Source of the DNA: Acinetobacter sp. MB5
GTDB lineage: Bacteria > Pseudomonadota > Gammaproteobacteria > Pseudomonadales > Moraxellaceae
Length of the DNA stretch: 64,000 nt
NCBI RefSeq assembly: GCF_003261585.1
Contig: NZ_POVU01000005.1
Span: forward strand, 124,001 to 188,000
Direction of reading: 5' to 3'
Shown here: positions 46,577-55,879 of the stretch, one piece after another
How positions within the stretch are numbered: position 1 is the stretch's first letter
Layout: every line of letters begins with the position of its first letter
Position numbers and translations under genes: made by a program
The notes under the pieces: model-generated
What the model saw: the letters and a program-made list of their open reading frames with translations, nothing else
Databases searched by the model: none
What the model was told of the DNA's origin: nothing

Positions 46577-47806
46577 ATGAGTATTGTTTTTACGAATACC
46601 CGTATTTTTGATGGAACAGGATCTACATCATTTCAAGGTGAAGTGCGTGTTGAAGGCGATCGAATTGTTGAAGTTGCAGCAGCACCCGCACAGGTTAGCC
46701 GTAACGATGTTTCTCGCGTGATTGATTGTGAAAATAAAACCTTAATGCCAGGCATGGTGGAAGCACATGCACATCTGACTTGGCCAACTTCGGTTGAAAA
46801 ATTTGTTCCAGGGATGCACTTACCAACAGAAGAACTGGCACTCACCGCAGCAAGAAATGCGCGTATTTTACTGGATCATGGATTCACCAGTGCTTATTCG
46901 GCAGGTTCATTGAGTAAAACTCTGGAAATTACACTCAATGAGTTTTTCAAATCAGGTGGATTACCTGGCCCTCGTTTTATTCCATCTTCTGTAGAACGTG
47001 AACCACCAAATGAATCAGAATTAGACCCAGGTCATATTGAAGAACATGGTAAAGGCGCAGATGCGATACGTGATTTTGTACAAGATTGTGCTGAACTGGG
47101 CGCGAAGGCGATTAAATTTCTAATTTCTGGAGAAAGTGCTTTAAAACCGGGGGCTTCATTGGAGTTGTTGTATTCCGAAGAAGAACTGATGGCTGCCGGT
47201 GAAGAAGCGAAAAAGCACAATGTCTGGCTGACTGGACATGCACATGCAGCCGAAGCGGTGAAGCTTGGCGTAAAAAGCGGTTTTCGTATTTTGTATCATT
47301 GTACTTATGCGGATGATGAATGCCTTGATTTGTTGGAAGCGAAGAAAGACGAGATTTTTATTGCACCGACCATTGGCATTGTACAAGCGACATTAGATGC
47401 AACACCGCCGCCGCATATGGACATGTCACATATGAAAAATGAATCGCAAATTGTACTGGATAAGCTCAAAGAACTTGTACCAAAACTCAGACAGCGTGGA
47501 CTTCGTTTGCTTCCAGGAGGAGATTACGGTTTTCCATTTAATCCGAATGGCAAAAATGCATGGGATTTAGAACTCTGGGTTCGTCATTTTGGTTATAGCC
47601 CAGCAGAAGCATTGAATGCTGCAACTGAGTTGGGCGGTATGTTGATGGGGCATGAGGGTGAGTTGGGTTGTATTAAACCAGGCTATATTGCGGACTTGCT
47701 GGTGATTGATGGCGATCCATTGGCAGACATCACCTTGCTGCAAAACAAAAACAATATTCACACGATTATGCAAAATGGGCATTTTTATAAGCAACTCGGA
47801 GAATAA
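46577..47806 (+). CDS. Amidohydrolase-family metal-dependent hydrolase
   Basis: A 409-residue TIM-barrel hydrolase of the imidazolonepropionase/prolidase-like branch. Metal-site residues can be traced as H64 and H66 (EAHAHLT), the carboxylated lysine in KAIKFLIS, histidines in TGHAHA and LYHCTY, and the aspartate in GGDYGFP. Start at ATG 46577: AAAGGAG (46564-46570) is six bases upstream, while an in-frame GTG at 46574 is too close. It may open an amide, lactone or cyclic substrate before hydroxylation, or a product after ring cleavage. It lies 88 bases after the hydroxylase and two bases before the alpha/beta hydrolase. Confidence 0.82.
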   Translation: MSIVFTNTRIFDGTGSTSFQGEVRVEGDRIVEVAAAPAQVSRNDVSRVIDCENKTLMPGMVEAHAHLTWPTSVEKFVPGMHLPTEELALTAARNARILLDHGFTSAYSAGSLSKTLEITLNEFFKSGGLPGPRFIPSSVEREPPNESELDPGHIEEHGKGADAIRDFVQDCAELGAKAIKFLISGESALKPGASLELLYSEEELMAAGEEAKKHNVWLTGHAHAAEAVKLGVKSGFRILYHCTYADDECLDLLEAKKDEIFIAPTIGIVQATLDATPPPHMDMSHMKNESQIVLDKLKELVPKLRQRGLRLLPGGDYGFPFNPNGKNAWDLELWVRHFGYSPAEALNAATELGGMLMGHEGELGCIKPGYIADLLVIDGDPLADITLLQNKNNIHTIMQNGHFYKQLGE

Positions 47807-47808
47807 AA

Positions 47809-48714
47809 ATGCAGAAAATGAGTCGGGCAACAGCAGAAAAAATCAGAGAGATTGGGAACAACTTGCCTGAAATTGCGGTGTTATATCAGCAAGAAGCAAG
47901 TGAGTCTCTGTCTGATCGCGTTCGGATCATGACTGAACTTACCTATGGTTCACATGAGCGACATGTACTGGATGTCTATTTACCTGTCGATATCAAGCCT
48001 GATCAAGCTGTACCTGTTGTGATCTTCTTTCATGGTGGTGGATTTATTCGAGGAGATAAAAAACATCGCCAAAATATTGGTTGTTTTTTGGCTGAACAGG
48101 GATTTGCCACGATTTTGGCAAATTACCGTTTAGCCCCTGAGGTTCAATGGCCAAGCGGTGCAGAAGATGTTGCTCAGGTCTGGCAATGGGTGATGTCGAA
48201 TGCGAACTCAACAGCATTGGCGACCCATTTTGATACCCAAAATATCTTCTTGATGGGTGAATCTGCGGGCGCTGCCCATGTGGCATCGATTGCTTTAAAT
48301 ACGCGCTTACAACCGAAAGACTGGCAGATTTCGGGCGCAATTTTGCTCTCAGGGCCATACAACCCAAAACTAGAGCATTTGGCCGCGCGACAATTGTCCA
48401 TTTTGCAACCTGATGTTCGTAATGAATCTTATTTTGGGACAGATCGACAGGCATGGGATCGGGCAGCAACCATTGATTTGATAGATGCGAAACCCTTTCC
48501 ATTGCTGGTTTCATTTACGGAATTAGACCTTCCACAAATGCAGGTTCAAGCCAGTGAGCTGTTTACCAAGCTGGTCTGTCAGCATGGATATCAGCCAGAG
48601 CTGTTGATTGTTCCAGACCATAATCATTTTTCACAAGGCTATAGTTTCGGATTAGAAGACACCAGCGTTAGCCAGCCCGTTTTAAATTTTCTCAGGAAAA
48701 ATTTAAGCCAATAA
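47809..48714 (+). CDS. Alpha/beta hydrolase, hormone-sensitive lipase-like
   Basis: A 301-residue esterase-type hydrolase. The oxyanion motif HGGG is at 75-78 and the nucleophile S152 is in GESAGA; the late histidine lies in PDHNHFS. This is the HSL/arylformamidase-like branch, so esters or N-formyl/amide substrates are plausible. It begins two bases after the amidohydrolase stop with GGAG seven bases before the ATG. Two hydrolases of unrelated fold in tandem suggest the pathway starts from a masked (ester or amide) aromatic compound. Confidence 0.82.
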   Translation: MQKMSRATAEKIREIGNNLPEIAVLYQQEASESLSDRVRIMTELTYGSHERHVLDVYLPVDIKPDQAVPVVIFFHGGGFIRGDKKHRQNIGCFLAEQGFATILANYRLAPEVQWPSGAEDVAQVWQWVMSNANSTALATHFDTQNIFLMGESAGAAHVASIALNTRLQPKDWQISGAILLSGPYNPKLEHLAARQLSILQPDVRNESYFGTDRQAWDRAATIDLIDAKPFPLLVSFTELDLPQMQVQASELFTKLVCQHGYQPELLIVPDHNHFSQGYSFGLEDTSVSQPVLNFLRKNLSQ

Positions 48715-48759
48715 CTTAAATGATTTAAGTAAAAAACAAAAAATTAAAGGATGAATAAA

Positions 48760-49668
48760 ATGAAACATGGATTGGTTTTAGGCCTACTCACGTCTGTAAT
48801 TTCTGGTTCGATTTACGCCACGGAAGGCGGAACCATCGGTTATCCACTCGGTATTGATGCAATTTATAGCGGTGTAATGTTTCCAAAGGGATTAACAGGG
48901 ATGTTGATCTATCAAAATTACTCTGCGGACAAAGTTACCGATTCACATGGCAATACGCCGAGTGGAATCAACTCATTTAAAATTAATTCCAATGCGCTCT
49001 CTGCAAGATTTGATTACACCTGGCCAGAGGCCAAAATTTTAGGTGCCGATGTCGGTTCGAGAGCAACATTTGCCTTTCCAGATGTCGATGTCAAAAATGA
49101 AGTCAATTACGTCGGTGATGTTGGTGGCAGTTCGAAAGGCATGACTGACTCGACCATCACACCGATGATGCTTGGATGGCACGGCAAGAATTTGCAGCAA
49201 GTGGCTGGAATGGATATTACGATTCCAGTTGGCAAATATAATAAAAATGATGCCGTGAATGTTGGCAGTGGCTACATGACATTTGCGCCGTATTATGCCT
49301 TTACGTGGTTTGACCGAAGCTGGGATTTTTCAGGGAAACTGGTGTATGTCATCAACCAGAAAAATATGCATACCGATTATAAATCTGGCAATGGTTTTAC
49401 GCTTGAAACCAGCTTGGGCTATCACGTCAATCCGAAATTCACGGCAGGTATTACAGGATACGCCTTTAAACAAGTCACGGATGATAAACAAGATGGTGTG
49501 GTTTATGAAGATGGTTACCGAGGTCAAGTCATGGGGCTAGGGCCATATATTTCTTATCGTTTTGATGCAGGCCCAGCATTAATCATTCGAGCGTATAAAG
49601 AGTTTAAGGCAGAAAACCATTCTGAGGGCGAAAGTGTATTTGCAGGCCTAATGTATCACTTTAAATAG
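48760..49668 (+). CDS. Outer-membrane channel of the phenol MetA/SphA type
   Basis: A 302-residue exported protein with signal peptide (about 1-20, HGLVLGLLTSVISGSIYA) and a mature part of alternating beta strands with aromatic residues, ending YHFK, the usual C-terminal Phe region of outer-membrane barrels (final residue K is unusual). The MetA/SphA group is typical of hydrocarbon or aromatic clusters, where it helps substrate entry. ATG at 48760 is chosen because AAAGG is nine bases upstream; the ATG at 48751 abuts it. It lies between hydrolase and HbpS-like genes. Confidence 0.75.
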   Translation: MKHGLVLGLLTSVISGSIYATEGGTIGYPLGIDAIYSGVMFPKGLTGMLIYQNYSADKVTDSHGNTPSGINSFKINSNALSARFDYTWPEAKILGADVGSRATFAFPDVDVKNEVNYVGDVGGSSKGMTDSTITPMMLGWHGKNLQQVAGMDITIPVGKYNKNDAVNVGSGYMTFAPYYAFTWFDRSWDFSGKLVYVINQKNMHTDYKSGNGFTLETSLGYHVNPKFTAGITGYAFKQVTDDKQDGVVYEDGYRGQVMGLGPYISYRFDAGPALIIRAYKEFKAENHSEGESVFAGLMYHFK

Positions 49669-49684
49669 AAAAGAGGATGAGGAC

Positions 49685-50101
49685 ATGATTGGTTTTGAGC
49701 AGGCATTTGAACTGATTCATTGTGCAATCAAGGTTGCACGAGAAGAACAGTTTAAGCCGATGGCAATCGTGGTGGTTGATACCGCAGGCAATATCGTCTG
49801 TTCAGGGCGAGATAATGGGGCGAATTTTATGCGGCATGAAATCGCTTATGGGAAAGCTGTAGCGGCGATTGGCATGCAAGCCAATACCCGACAACTGGTC
49901 AAAAAGTCTCAGGACATGCCTGTGTTCTTTAATAGTATCGCCACAGCAGTCGATAAACCGTTTATTCCGCAGACAGGTGCGATTCTGATTTGCCAAGAGG
50001 ATGACATTATCGGTGCAATCGGTGCTTCGGGTGGCACAGGTGATCAGGATGAAATGATTCTGGTTAAGGCCATTGAGCATTTAAAACTGAGTTGGAAATA
50101 G
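49685..50101 (+). CDS. HbpS/GlcG-family protein
   Basis: A 138-residue protein of the GlcG/HbpS (PduO C-terminal) family. The conserved pattern is IVVVDTAGNIVCSGRDNGA, then AYGKAVAA, and the late GAIGASGGTGDQDE. Members bind heme or cobalamin-like molecules, or occur as accessory genes in glycolate and aromatic clusters without known activity. GAGG and GGA lie just before the ATG. It is part of the co-directional run, 16 bases after the barrel gene. Confidence 0.82.
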   Translation: MIGFEQAFELIHCAIKVAREEQFKPMAIVVVDTAGNIVCSGRDNGANFMRHEIAYGKAVAAIGMQANTRQLVKKSQDMPVFFNSIATAVDKPFIPQTGAILICQEDDIIGAIGASGGTGDQDEMILVKAIEHLKLSWK

Positions 50102-50177
50102 ACTTTCAATAGAGAACAGCCTGATGATCTGTGTTTAAACATAATTCATCGAGCTGAAATACAAATCTTCAATTTAA

Positions 50178-51359
50178 ATGGATTTTATGATGCAAGATTT
50201 TAGTATTAAAAACATATTTGGGCTCATGTCTGCACATTGTGCGGGAATGGTTGATCTGGTTGCTTTGCCGATCTGGATTGGTGTTTTAGTTTCTTTTTAT
50301 CATTTTGATTTTCAAAATGCAGGTTTGTTGGTGACGTTGTTTTTATTAGGCGTCACACTGGCGAGTTGTATATTTTCACCCAAGTTTAATCGATTACAGA
50401 TCAGAAAATGGGTCATTGCTGGGTATGGCTGTGCTTTTTTGATCTTTTTACTGTGTTTTTTTCAAACATCATTTTTACTCTTTGTTGCGCTGCACTTTCT
50501 CGCTGGCATAAGCGTTGGGACATCGTTAAGTTTGACCCATGGGACAGTCGGAAAAAGTAGAAATCCGCACCGTTTATTTGCTTTATTGGGAATGGCACTC
50601 GGGGTTTTTAGTATTGCATTTATGGCAGGGGCTACCCAAATACTACAACATTATCGTGGGGCTTATTTCTTTCTAGTTTTGGCTTTGGTGATGGGGTGTG
50701 CCAGTGTGGCCACGTTCATCTTCTTTCCAAAAAATATAATATCCAATACGCTGACTGATCATATCCACAAAACTGTAGGTAAATTAAGCCTAAATACTTG
50801 GCTAGTCATCTTTGGGGTCAGTTTATTAAGTATGACTCAAGCTTTAGTGCTCAGTTTCTTTGAGCGGGTCGGTACTTTTCGCGGATTTAGTGCGAAACAG
50901 ATTGCAACAGCACTGGTGGTTTATACCGTAGTGAGCCTGATTCCTGCACCTGTCGCAGCTTTTTTACAGAAACGAGTGAACAAATTTGTGGTGATTTGCT
51001 TTGGGCCAATGCTACAAGCCATCTCTGCCTTGTGTATTTATCAGACCCATCAGTTTATGGTGTTTACGATATTTGGCTCATGCATGATCTTTAGCATTTT
51101 GTTTATCCATACCTTTGCTTTTGGCTTGTTGGCTGAGTTAGATCCATCTGGCCGAGCGGTCTCGGCAACGCCAGCGATGCTGATGTTTGGCTCAGCCGTG
51201 GGGCCATTACTGGGTGGGGCTTTGGTTAAATTCTGGGGTTTTGAAGCGATTGGTTACATGGCAGTTGTGCTGGTGGCCTTACAAATCATCCTTTTCAATA
51301 TTTCCAGATTACGCAGCAAGGCAACCGAACAGCAAATCTTGGTGAATGATTCAGTTTAA
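50178..51359 (+). CDS. MFS transporter of the meta-cleavage cluster
   Basis: A 393-residue, twelve-helix major facilitator protein, the last gene of the cluster. It starts MDFMMQDFSIKNIFG, and the usual central loop (about 190-205) separates two six-helix halves. It may import the aromatic substrate across the inner membrane, or export a product. It lies 76 bases after the HbpS-like gene. No good ribosome-binding site precedes either ATG (50178 or 50187), so the start is uncertain. A copy of the dispersed repeat begins about 20 bases after its stop. Confidence 0.82.
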   Translation: MDFMMQDFSIKNIFGLMSAHCAGMVDLVALPIWIGVLVSFYHFDFQNAGLLVTLFLLGVTLASCIFSPKFNRLQIRKWVIAGYGCAFLIFLLCFFQTSFLLFVALHFLAGISVGTSLSLTHGTVGKSRNPHRLFALLGMALGVFSIAFMAGATQILQHYRGAYFFLVLALVMGCASVATFIFFPKNIISNTLTDHIHKTVGKLSLNTWLVIFGVSLLSMTQALVLSFFERVGTFRGFSAKQIATALVVYTVVSLIPAPVAAFLQKRVNKFVVICFGPMLQAISALCIYQTHQFMVFTIFGSCMIFSILFIHTFAFGLLAELDPSGRAVSATPAMLMFGSAVGPLLGGALVKFWGFEAIGYMAVVLVALQIILFNISRLRSKATEQQILVNDSV

Positions 51360-51381
51360 TCTGAATTGTTTGAAAATAGAC

Positions 51382-51490
51382 GTCTTTCATAATTACTTAC
51401 ACCCTCTTTATTTTTCTCCCTGAGCAAATTGAAATCTATTTCAATGCAGCGCAAGTGAAATAAAAAGGACTTATGAAAGAAGTCTAATAT
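51382..51490 (+). repeat. Dispersed structured element, copy A, left flank of the RND operon
   Basis: Matches the reverse complement of 57341-57447 over about 100 bases; CCCTCTTTATTTTTCTCCCT and the adjoining GAGCAAA are identical in both. It contains TTTATTTTTCTC and GTGAAATAAA arms that pair, an inner perfect dyad ATTGAAAT/ATTTCAAT (51429-51446), and a small GACTT/AAGTC hairpin in its tail. The tail points toward the RND operon. Confidence 0.8.
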
Positions 51491-51549
51491 GCATTTGAAT
51501 CGGCATTAACCAAAGAATTTAAGATGATGCTGATCATGAATCATTTCTT

Positions 51550-51583
51550 CAAAGGCAAACTGTTGTCATTCAGTTTGCCTTTG
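51550..51583 (-). terminator. Hairpin after the RND permease gene
   Basis: CAAAGGCAAACTG and CAGTTTGCCTTTG form a perfect 13-base stem around an eight-base loop, about 50 bases past the stop of the leftward permease gene. No T tract follows in the leftward direction, so termination may be weak. Confidence 0.6.
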
Positions 51584-51634
51584 AGCATCACTCAAATTTT
51601 TGCTTTCTGATTGAGTCTGTTTTACTGCTGAAAC

Positions 51635-54600
51635 CTATGGCATTTCCTCAATTTTTTTAGATTGTCCAAAACGTCCATAATGTAGCGCAAAGGTCGGCAA
51701 GATAATTAAATTCAGTGCGGTCGATGTAATCAGACCACCCAAAATCACGATGGCCATAGGCCCTTCAATTTCATTGCCTGCTGCGCTGCTGGTTAACGCC
51801 AGTGGGAGCAGTGCAAGTGCAGTGACAAGGGCAGTCATTAAAATCGGAACTAAGCGTTCAGAAGCACCTTGCATGGCGGTCTGAAAATTCCACGGTAACC
51901 CGTCGACATGCACCAAATGTTCGTAATGACTGATCAGCATGAGCGAATTGCGGAGTGAAATACCAAACAGCGTCACAAATCCCACCATACTGCCTAAAGA
52001 CAGATTTCCACCCGAAACAATCACAATGGCAATCCCACCGACCAAGGCAAAAGGTAAATTTGCCATGACCAAAACTACACTGTGAGCATTTCGCAAAGCC
52101 AAGAACAGCAGCAATGTAATACACGCCAGTGAAATCAGGCCATACATGATCAGGTCGTGCTGTGACTGAGCCCGAGCTTCACTTTCACCACCAAATACGG
52201 CGTAGACCCCTTTGGGCATTTGTATTTCATGGGTCATACGTGCCTGTGCTTCTTTAACAAAATCACTGGCAGGTCGACTGCCAAGTATTACGGAAATGGT
52301 TTGTACGCGTTGTCCCCCCACATGCGTGATCTGATAGCGTCCAGAGACCTGCTGAATTGTAGCGAGTGAATGTAATGGTACGGTGAGACCATCGCTATTG
52401 CGGATCATCAGTCCACCGATACTCATCAGATCTTTACGCGCTGAGGGTGGCAAGGCGACTGTGACATCATATGAGCGGCTTCCTTCATAAATTTGCGAGA
52501 CAGTGACACCTTCATATGCGGCCTGAATGGTGTCGAGTACTTCAAGCGGTTTAAAGCCCCATTTGCTGAGTGCTTCTGGTTTCAATCGGACATCGAGCTG
52601 AGGAATGCCTGGTGGTGAATCGACCTGTACACTGGCTGCCCCTGAAATTGTGCCGAGCATCCGTGCAATTTGCTGCGCTGTTCGATCAATCACATCTAAA
52701 TTATTGCCAAATACACTCACGACAACAGGTGCGGTGACACCTGAGATGACTTCATCAATCCGTTCAACCAAAAAGGTATTTACAGAAGTGGTTAAGCCAG
52801 GGAAGCGATCTAAAGTTTGCCGAATCCGATATAACGTCCAATCCTGATCCTTAGCCGACATTGGACGAAGATCAACTTCAAATTCAGACAGTTGCACGCC
52901 TGTCGGATCGACCACTTCATCGGCACGTCCTGCACGTTGAGCGACCAAGCGTACACCGGGAATTTGCATGAGGGCTTTGGACACCTGAGTGCCGATTCGC
53001 ATAGACTCTGTTAAAGATGTCCCCGGTTCTAAGCCCATATGCACAATATAATGACCTTCGCGGAGCTGAGGAATGAAGTTCCCACTCAGAAAGGGCAGCA
53101 GGGCAAAAGACGTGATACACAGACAGATAATACCTATCGCAATTGCTTTGACATGCCGTTCCACACTCGCCAGTAAGGCCAAATAGCGTTTTTTAAGCCA
53201 CCTGATCAATCGTGGCTCATGTTCAGGCAATTTTCCACGCGTCAAAAGTGCCAATGCCATGGCAGGTGTAAGGGTTAGTGCGACAATCAGTGACGCCAAT
53301 ACCGCCAAAATATACGCAATCCCCAAAGGTGCAAACAAACGTCCACCTACACCTGTGAGTGTTAAGACAGGCAGAAAAATCAGCATGACAATGAATGTGG
53401 CAAATACCACGGCGCTACGCACTTCTAGTGATGCTTTCAGCACAACCTGATAGGCAGGCAATGGCTGAGCTGAAAGACGATTTTCACGTAAGCGTCGATA
53501 GATATTTTCAACATCAATAATCGCGTCGTCGACCACTTCCCCTAAGGCAATTGCAAGCCCGCCAAGTGTCATGGTATTGAGACTTACGCCAAAAGAAATC
53601 AAGACGATGACTGCCATGAGCAGTGAAAGCGGGATTGCTACGGCTGAAATCACTGCAGTTCGCATATTCAACAAGAACATAAACAGTACGGCGATTACTA
53701 GAACTGCACCTACAATCAAGGCGGTACGCAAATGTCCAACTGCGGTTTCGATAAAATTCGCAGGTCTAAAGACATCCATGTGTAGATCAACTCCTTCCTG
53801 AACCAATAGGGGTTGAATGGCTGCCAGTTGTTTTTCGATGCCGCGGGTAACGGTCATGGTATTGGCGCCGTATTGGCTATCCATGATCAGCATGATCCCG
53901 GGTTTTCCCATAATGGATGCACTGCCAACGGGTGGCTCGCTTGCCCATGTCACGGTTGCCACATCACCAAGATGAATCGCGCTTCCATTGTTAGAACGTA
54001 AAACCACGCCTGCAATTTGCTGTGGTGTAGTGAGTTGTCCATTGACATTGATATCAATTCGCTGATTGGCATTTTCAATAAATCCCGCACCGCGTACGCC
54101 AGTTGCTTGCTGTGCTGTGGCGATGACATCTTGAATAGACAGGCCGTAACGCATGAGTTTGTCAGGATCAACCTGAATTTGCATTTGCCGAGCACTGCCA
54201 CCAAACACGACCACATCGGCAACGCCTGACACAGCCAGCATTTGCGGTTTAATCGTCCACTGTGCAATGTCGTATAGCTCTTGCACTGAGCGAGTCGATG
54301 ACGTAAGCCCAACTGTTCTGACGGTACTGGTGGTTGTGGTCAGTGGAAGTAAACTGGGTGGTTTAACCCCTGCGGGGAGTGTTGCCGCGAGTCCATTGAT
54401 ACGTTCCGTCACCAACTGCCGAACTTGCATGATGCTGGTTTTATTGTCAAAGACCAGCGTGATCAAAGACAAGCCTTGCATGGAGCGTGAGTGCATGGAC
54501 TGCAAACCGACCATACCACCCAAGGCATTTTCGATGGGTTGGGTGACTAGCGTCTCGACCTGTTCACTGGTCAGTCCTGGGGCTTCGGTCTGTACCATGC

Positions 54601-54739
54601 TCATTGGGGGTGAAAACTCGGGGAATACATCGAGCTGAGCACGGTTCAAACTGAAAATTCCGTATGCGGTGAGGATAAGTGCTAAGGCATAGATGACACC
54701 ACGAAATCGCAATGAGAACTGGATGATCATATTCAGCAT
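51635..54739 (-). CDS. RND efflux permease, CzcA/CusA-like
   Basis: Inner-membrane proton-driven pump of about 1034 residues, with twelve transmembrane helices and two large periplasmic loops. It begins MLNMIIQFSLRFRGVIYALA, has the helix-4 proton-relay region IALGEVVDDAIIDVENIYRR, and a second repeat with ALRNAHSVVLVMANLPFALVGG. ATG 54739 is chosen because AGGAGG is eight bases upstream; a GTG at 54745 is too close. Sequence alone does not separate metal (HME) from drug (HAE) export; the motif VVDDAIIDVEN is not the classic HME form. It is the third gene of a tripartite operon. Confidence 0.9.
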   Translation of the reverse strand: MLNMIIQFSLRFRGVIYALALILTAYGIFSLNRAQLDVFPEFSPPMSMVQTEAPGLTSEQVETLVTQPIENALGGMVGLQSMHSRSMQGLSLITLVFDNKTSIMQVRQLVTERINGLAATLPAGVKPPSLLPLTTTTSTVRTVGLTSSTRSVQELYDIAQWTIKPQMLAVSGVADVVVFGGSARQMQIQVDPDKLMRYGLSIQDVIATAQQATGVRGAGFIENANQRIDINVNGQLTTPQQIAGVVLRSNNGSAIHLGDVATVTWASEPPVGSASIMGKPGIMLIMDSQYGANTMTVTRGIEKQLAAIQPLLVQEGVDLHMDVFRPANFIETAVGHLRTALIVGAVLVIAVLFMFLLNMRTAVISAVAIPLSLLMAVIVLISFGVSLNTMTLGGLAIALGEVVDDAIIDVENIYRRLRENRLSAQPLPAYQVVLKASLEVRSAVVFATFIVMLIFLPVLTLTGVGGRLFAPLGIAYILAVLASLIVALTLTPAMALALLTRGKLPEHEPRLIRWLKKRYLALLASVERHVKAIAIGIICLCITSFALLPFLSGNFIPQLREGHYIVHMGLEPGTSLTESMRIGTQVSKALMQIPGVRLVAQRAGRADEVVDPTGVQLSEFEVDLRPMSAKDQDWTLYRIRQTLDRFPGLTTSVNTFLVERIDEVISGVTAPVVVSVFGNNLDVIDRTAQQIARMLGTISGAASVQVDSPPGIPQLDVRLKPEALSKWGFKPLEVLDTIQAAYEGVTVSQIYEGSRSYDVTVALPPSARKDLMSIGGLMIRNSDGLTVPLHSLATIQQVSGRYQITHVGGQRVQTISVILGSRPASDFVKEAQARMTHEIQMPKGVYAVFGGESEARAQSQHDLIMYGLISLACITLLLFLALRNAHSVVLVMANLPFALVGGIAIVIVSGGNLSLGSMVGFVTLFGISLRNSLMLISHYEHLVHVDGLPWNFQTAMQGASERLVPILMTALVTALALLPLALTSSAAGNEIEGPMAIVILGGLITSTALNLIILPTFALHYGRFGQSKKIEEMP

Positions 54740-54747
54740 GGGCACAT

Positions 54748-54753
54748 CCTCCT
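54748..54753 (-). promoter_or_regulatory. Shine-Dalgarno of the RND permease gene
   Basis: Read leftward this is a perfect AGGAGG with eight bases to ATG at 54739, which decides the start over the in-frame GTG at 54745. Confidence 0.8.
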
Positions 54754-54829
54754 ATCCGTTATTTTTTAGTTTTAGCAATGATTTATATTGTGTTTGTTTG
54801 GTTTTGAAATGCTTTTTTAAATTAAAAGA

Positions 54830-55879
54830 TTAGCCATCACACTCAGGCGGATCTTTACAAATGGTATTGATTCCTTGTGGTTTCAGTTCTTCAGAAAGGA
54901 GTAGTTGTGCACCTTGTGTCACCACAGCATCTCCCGCATGGAAGTTTGACCCTGCAATAAAACCTTGTCCCATTTCATCCGAAGCAGAAACATAACGACG
55001 GGTAAACTGATTGGATGCTGTACGCACATAGGCCCAAGATTGTCCGCCGTACCAGACGATCGCCTGTTCTGGAATCACAATACTTGAGTTGCTCTGTCCG
55101 ACGAGTGGAATACGTGCATTTAAGCGCAAGTTGGTTGGGAGAGATTGCGGAACCACATAAAGCCAAGGATTGCCCTGAATGGTCGGGTCTGCCTGAGGTG
55201 AGGCAGACAGTTTTTGAGCTTGTATTACTTTTCCATCGGCTGCTTGAACATTAATCTGATTGGGTGCACTGACACTACTTGGTAAAGTGACTCGTAAAAT
55301 CACCGCTTTGCCCAGTTGCAATTGCTGCATTAAATCAGATTTTGACATAATGGCTGTCTGGGTCATGGTTTCCCCAAACTGTTGCCGTATCGCGGCGGTA
55401 AGCTCAGGGAGTGCAGCGCGTGCAGCTTTGAGTTTTGCCTGATCGCTCTGTAAGACAGATTGAGCATCTTGCAGACTTTTTTGGGAAATATTGCGGTCAT
55501 CGTTAAATAATTGGCGACTGCGTTCATACTGCGCCTGAGAATTTGCAGCCTGTGCAGACAATGAAGCAATGTCCGCCTGAGCGGTCGCTAACTGGTTTCT
55601 TAAATTAAACAATGGTTGTAGATCAATCACCGTTGCATAAGCGGCGAGATCTTGCTGGGTCATGGTCGATGTCAAACGTGAAACTTCAATACGGCTGGCT
55701 TTTTGTGCCTCGGGGCTCACGGTAATGACGCTTTCTCCATGCACAGTTTGTACCGTTGGTTTGGGTGTAGCATCTGCTGTTGGCGGAGGAGTGAGCATTT
55801 GACTGAGATACCAGCCAATACCAACACCCGCAGCTAAAACCAGCACAATTGCGAAAGACAGAATCAAACGGAGTTTCAT
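54830..55879 (-). CDS. RND efflux periplasmic adaptor (HlyD/CusB type)
   Basis: A 349-residue periplasmic membrane-fusion protein linking pump and outer-membrane channel. An N-terminal helix (about 5-27) anchors or exports it; a coiled-coil hairpin (about 85-150, rich in Gln, Ala, Ser, Leu) is followed by the lipoyl-like and beta-barrel parts, with TQGAQLLLSEEL near the end. The last residues ICKDPPECDG carry two cysteines seven residues apart, unusual for the family and possibly metal binding. It overlaps the channel gene by four bases and precedes the permease by 90. Confidence 0.86.
   Translation of the reverse strand: MKLRLILSFAIVLVLAAGVGIGWYLSQMLTPPPTADATPKPTVQTVHGESVITVSPEAQKASRIEVSRLTSTMTQQDLAAYATVIDLQPLFNLRNQLATAQADIASLSAQAANSQAQYERSRQLFNDDRNISQKSLQDAQSVLQSDQAKLKAARAALPELTAAIRQQFGETMTQTAIMSKSDLMQQLQLGKAVILRVTLPSSVSAPNQINVQAADGKVIQAQKLSASPQADPTIQGNPWLYVVPQSLPTNLRLNARIPLVGQSNSSIVIPEQAIVWYGGQSWAYVRTASNQFTRRYVSASDEMGQGFIAGSNFHAGDAVVTQGAQLLLSEELKPQGINTICKDPPECDG

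Noticed and set aside
54267..54638. 123-residue plus-strand frame in the RND permease gene
   Set aside because: Antisense to the strongly conserved pump; Ser/Val/Thr-rich composition indicates a mirror of the real gene.
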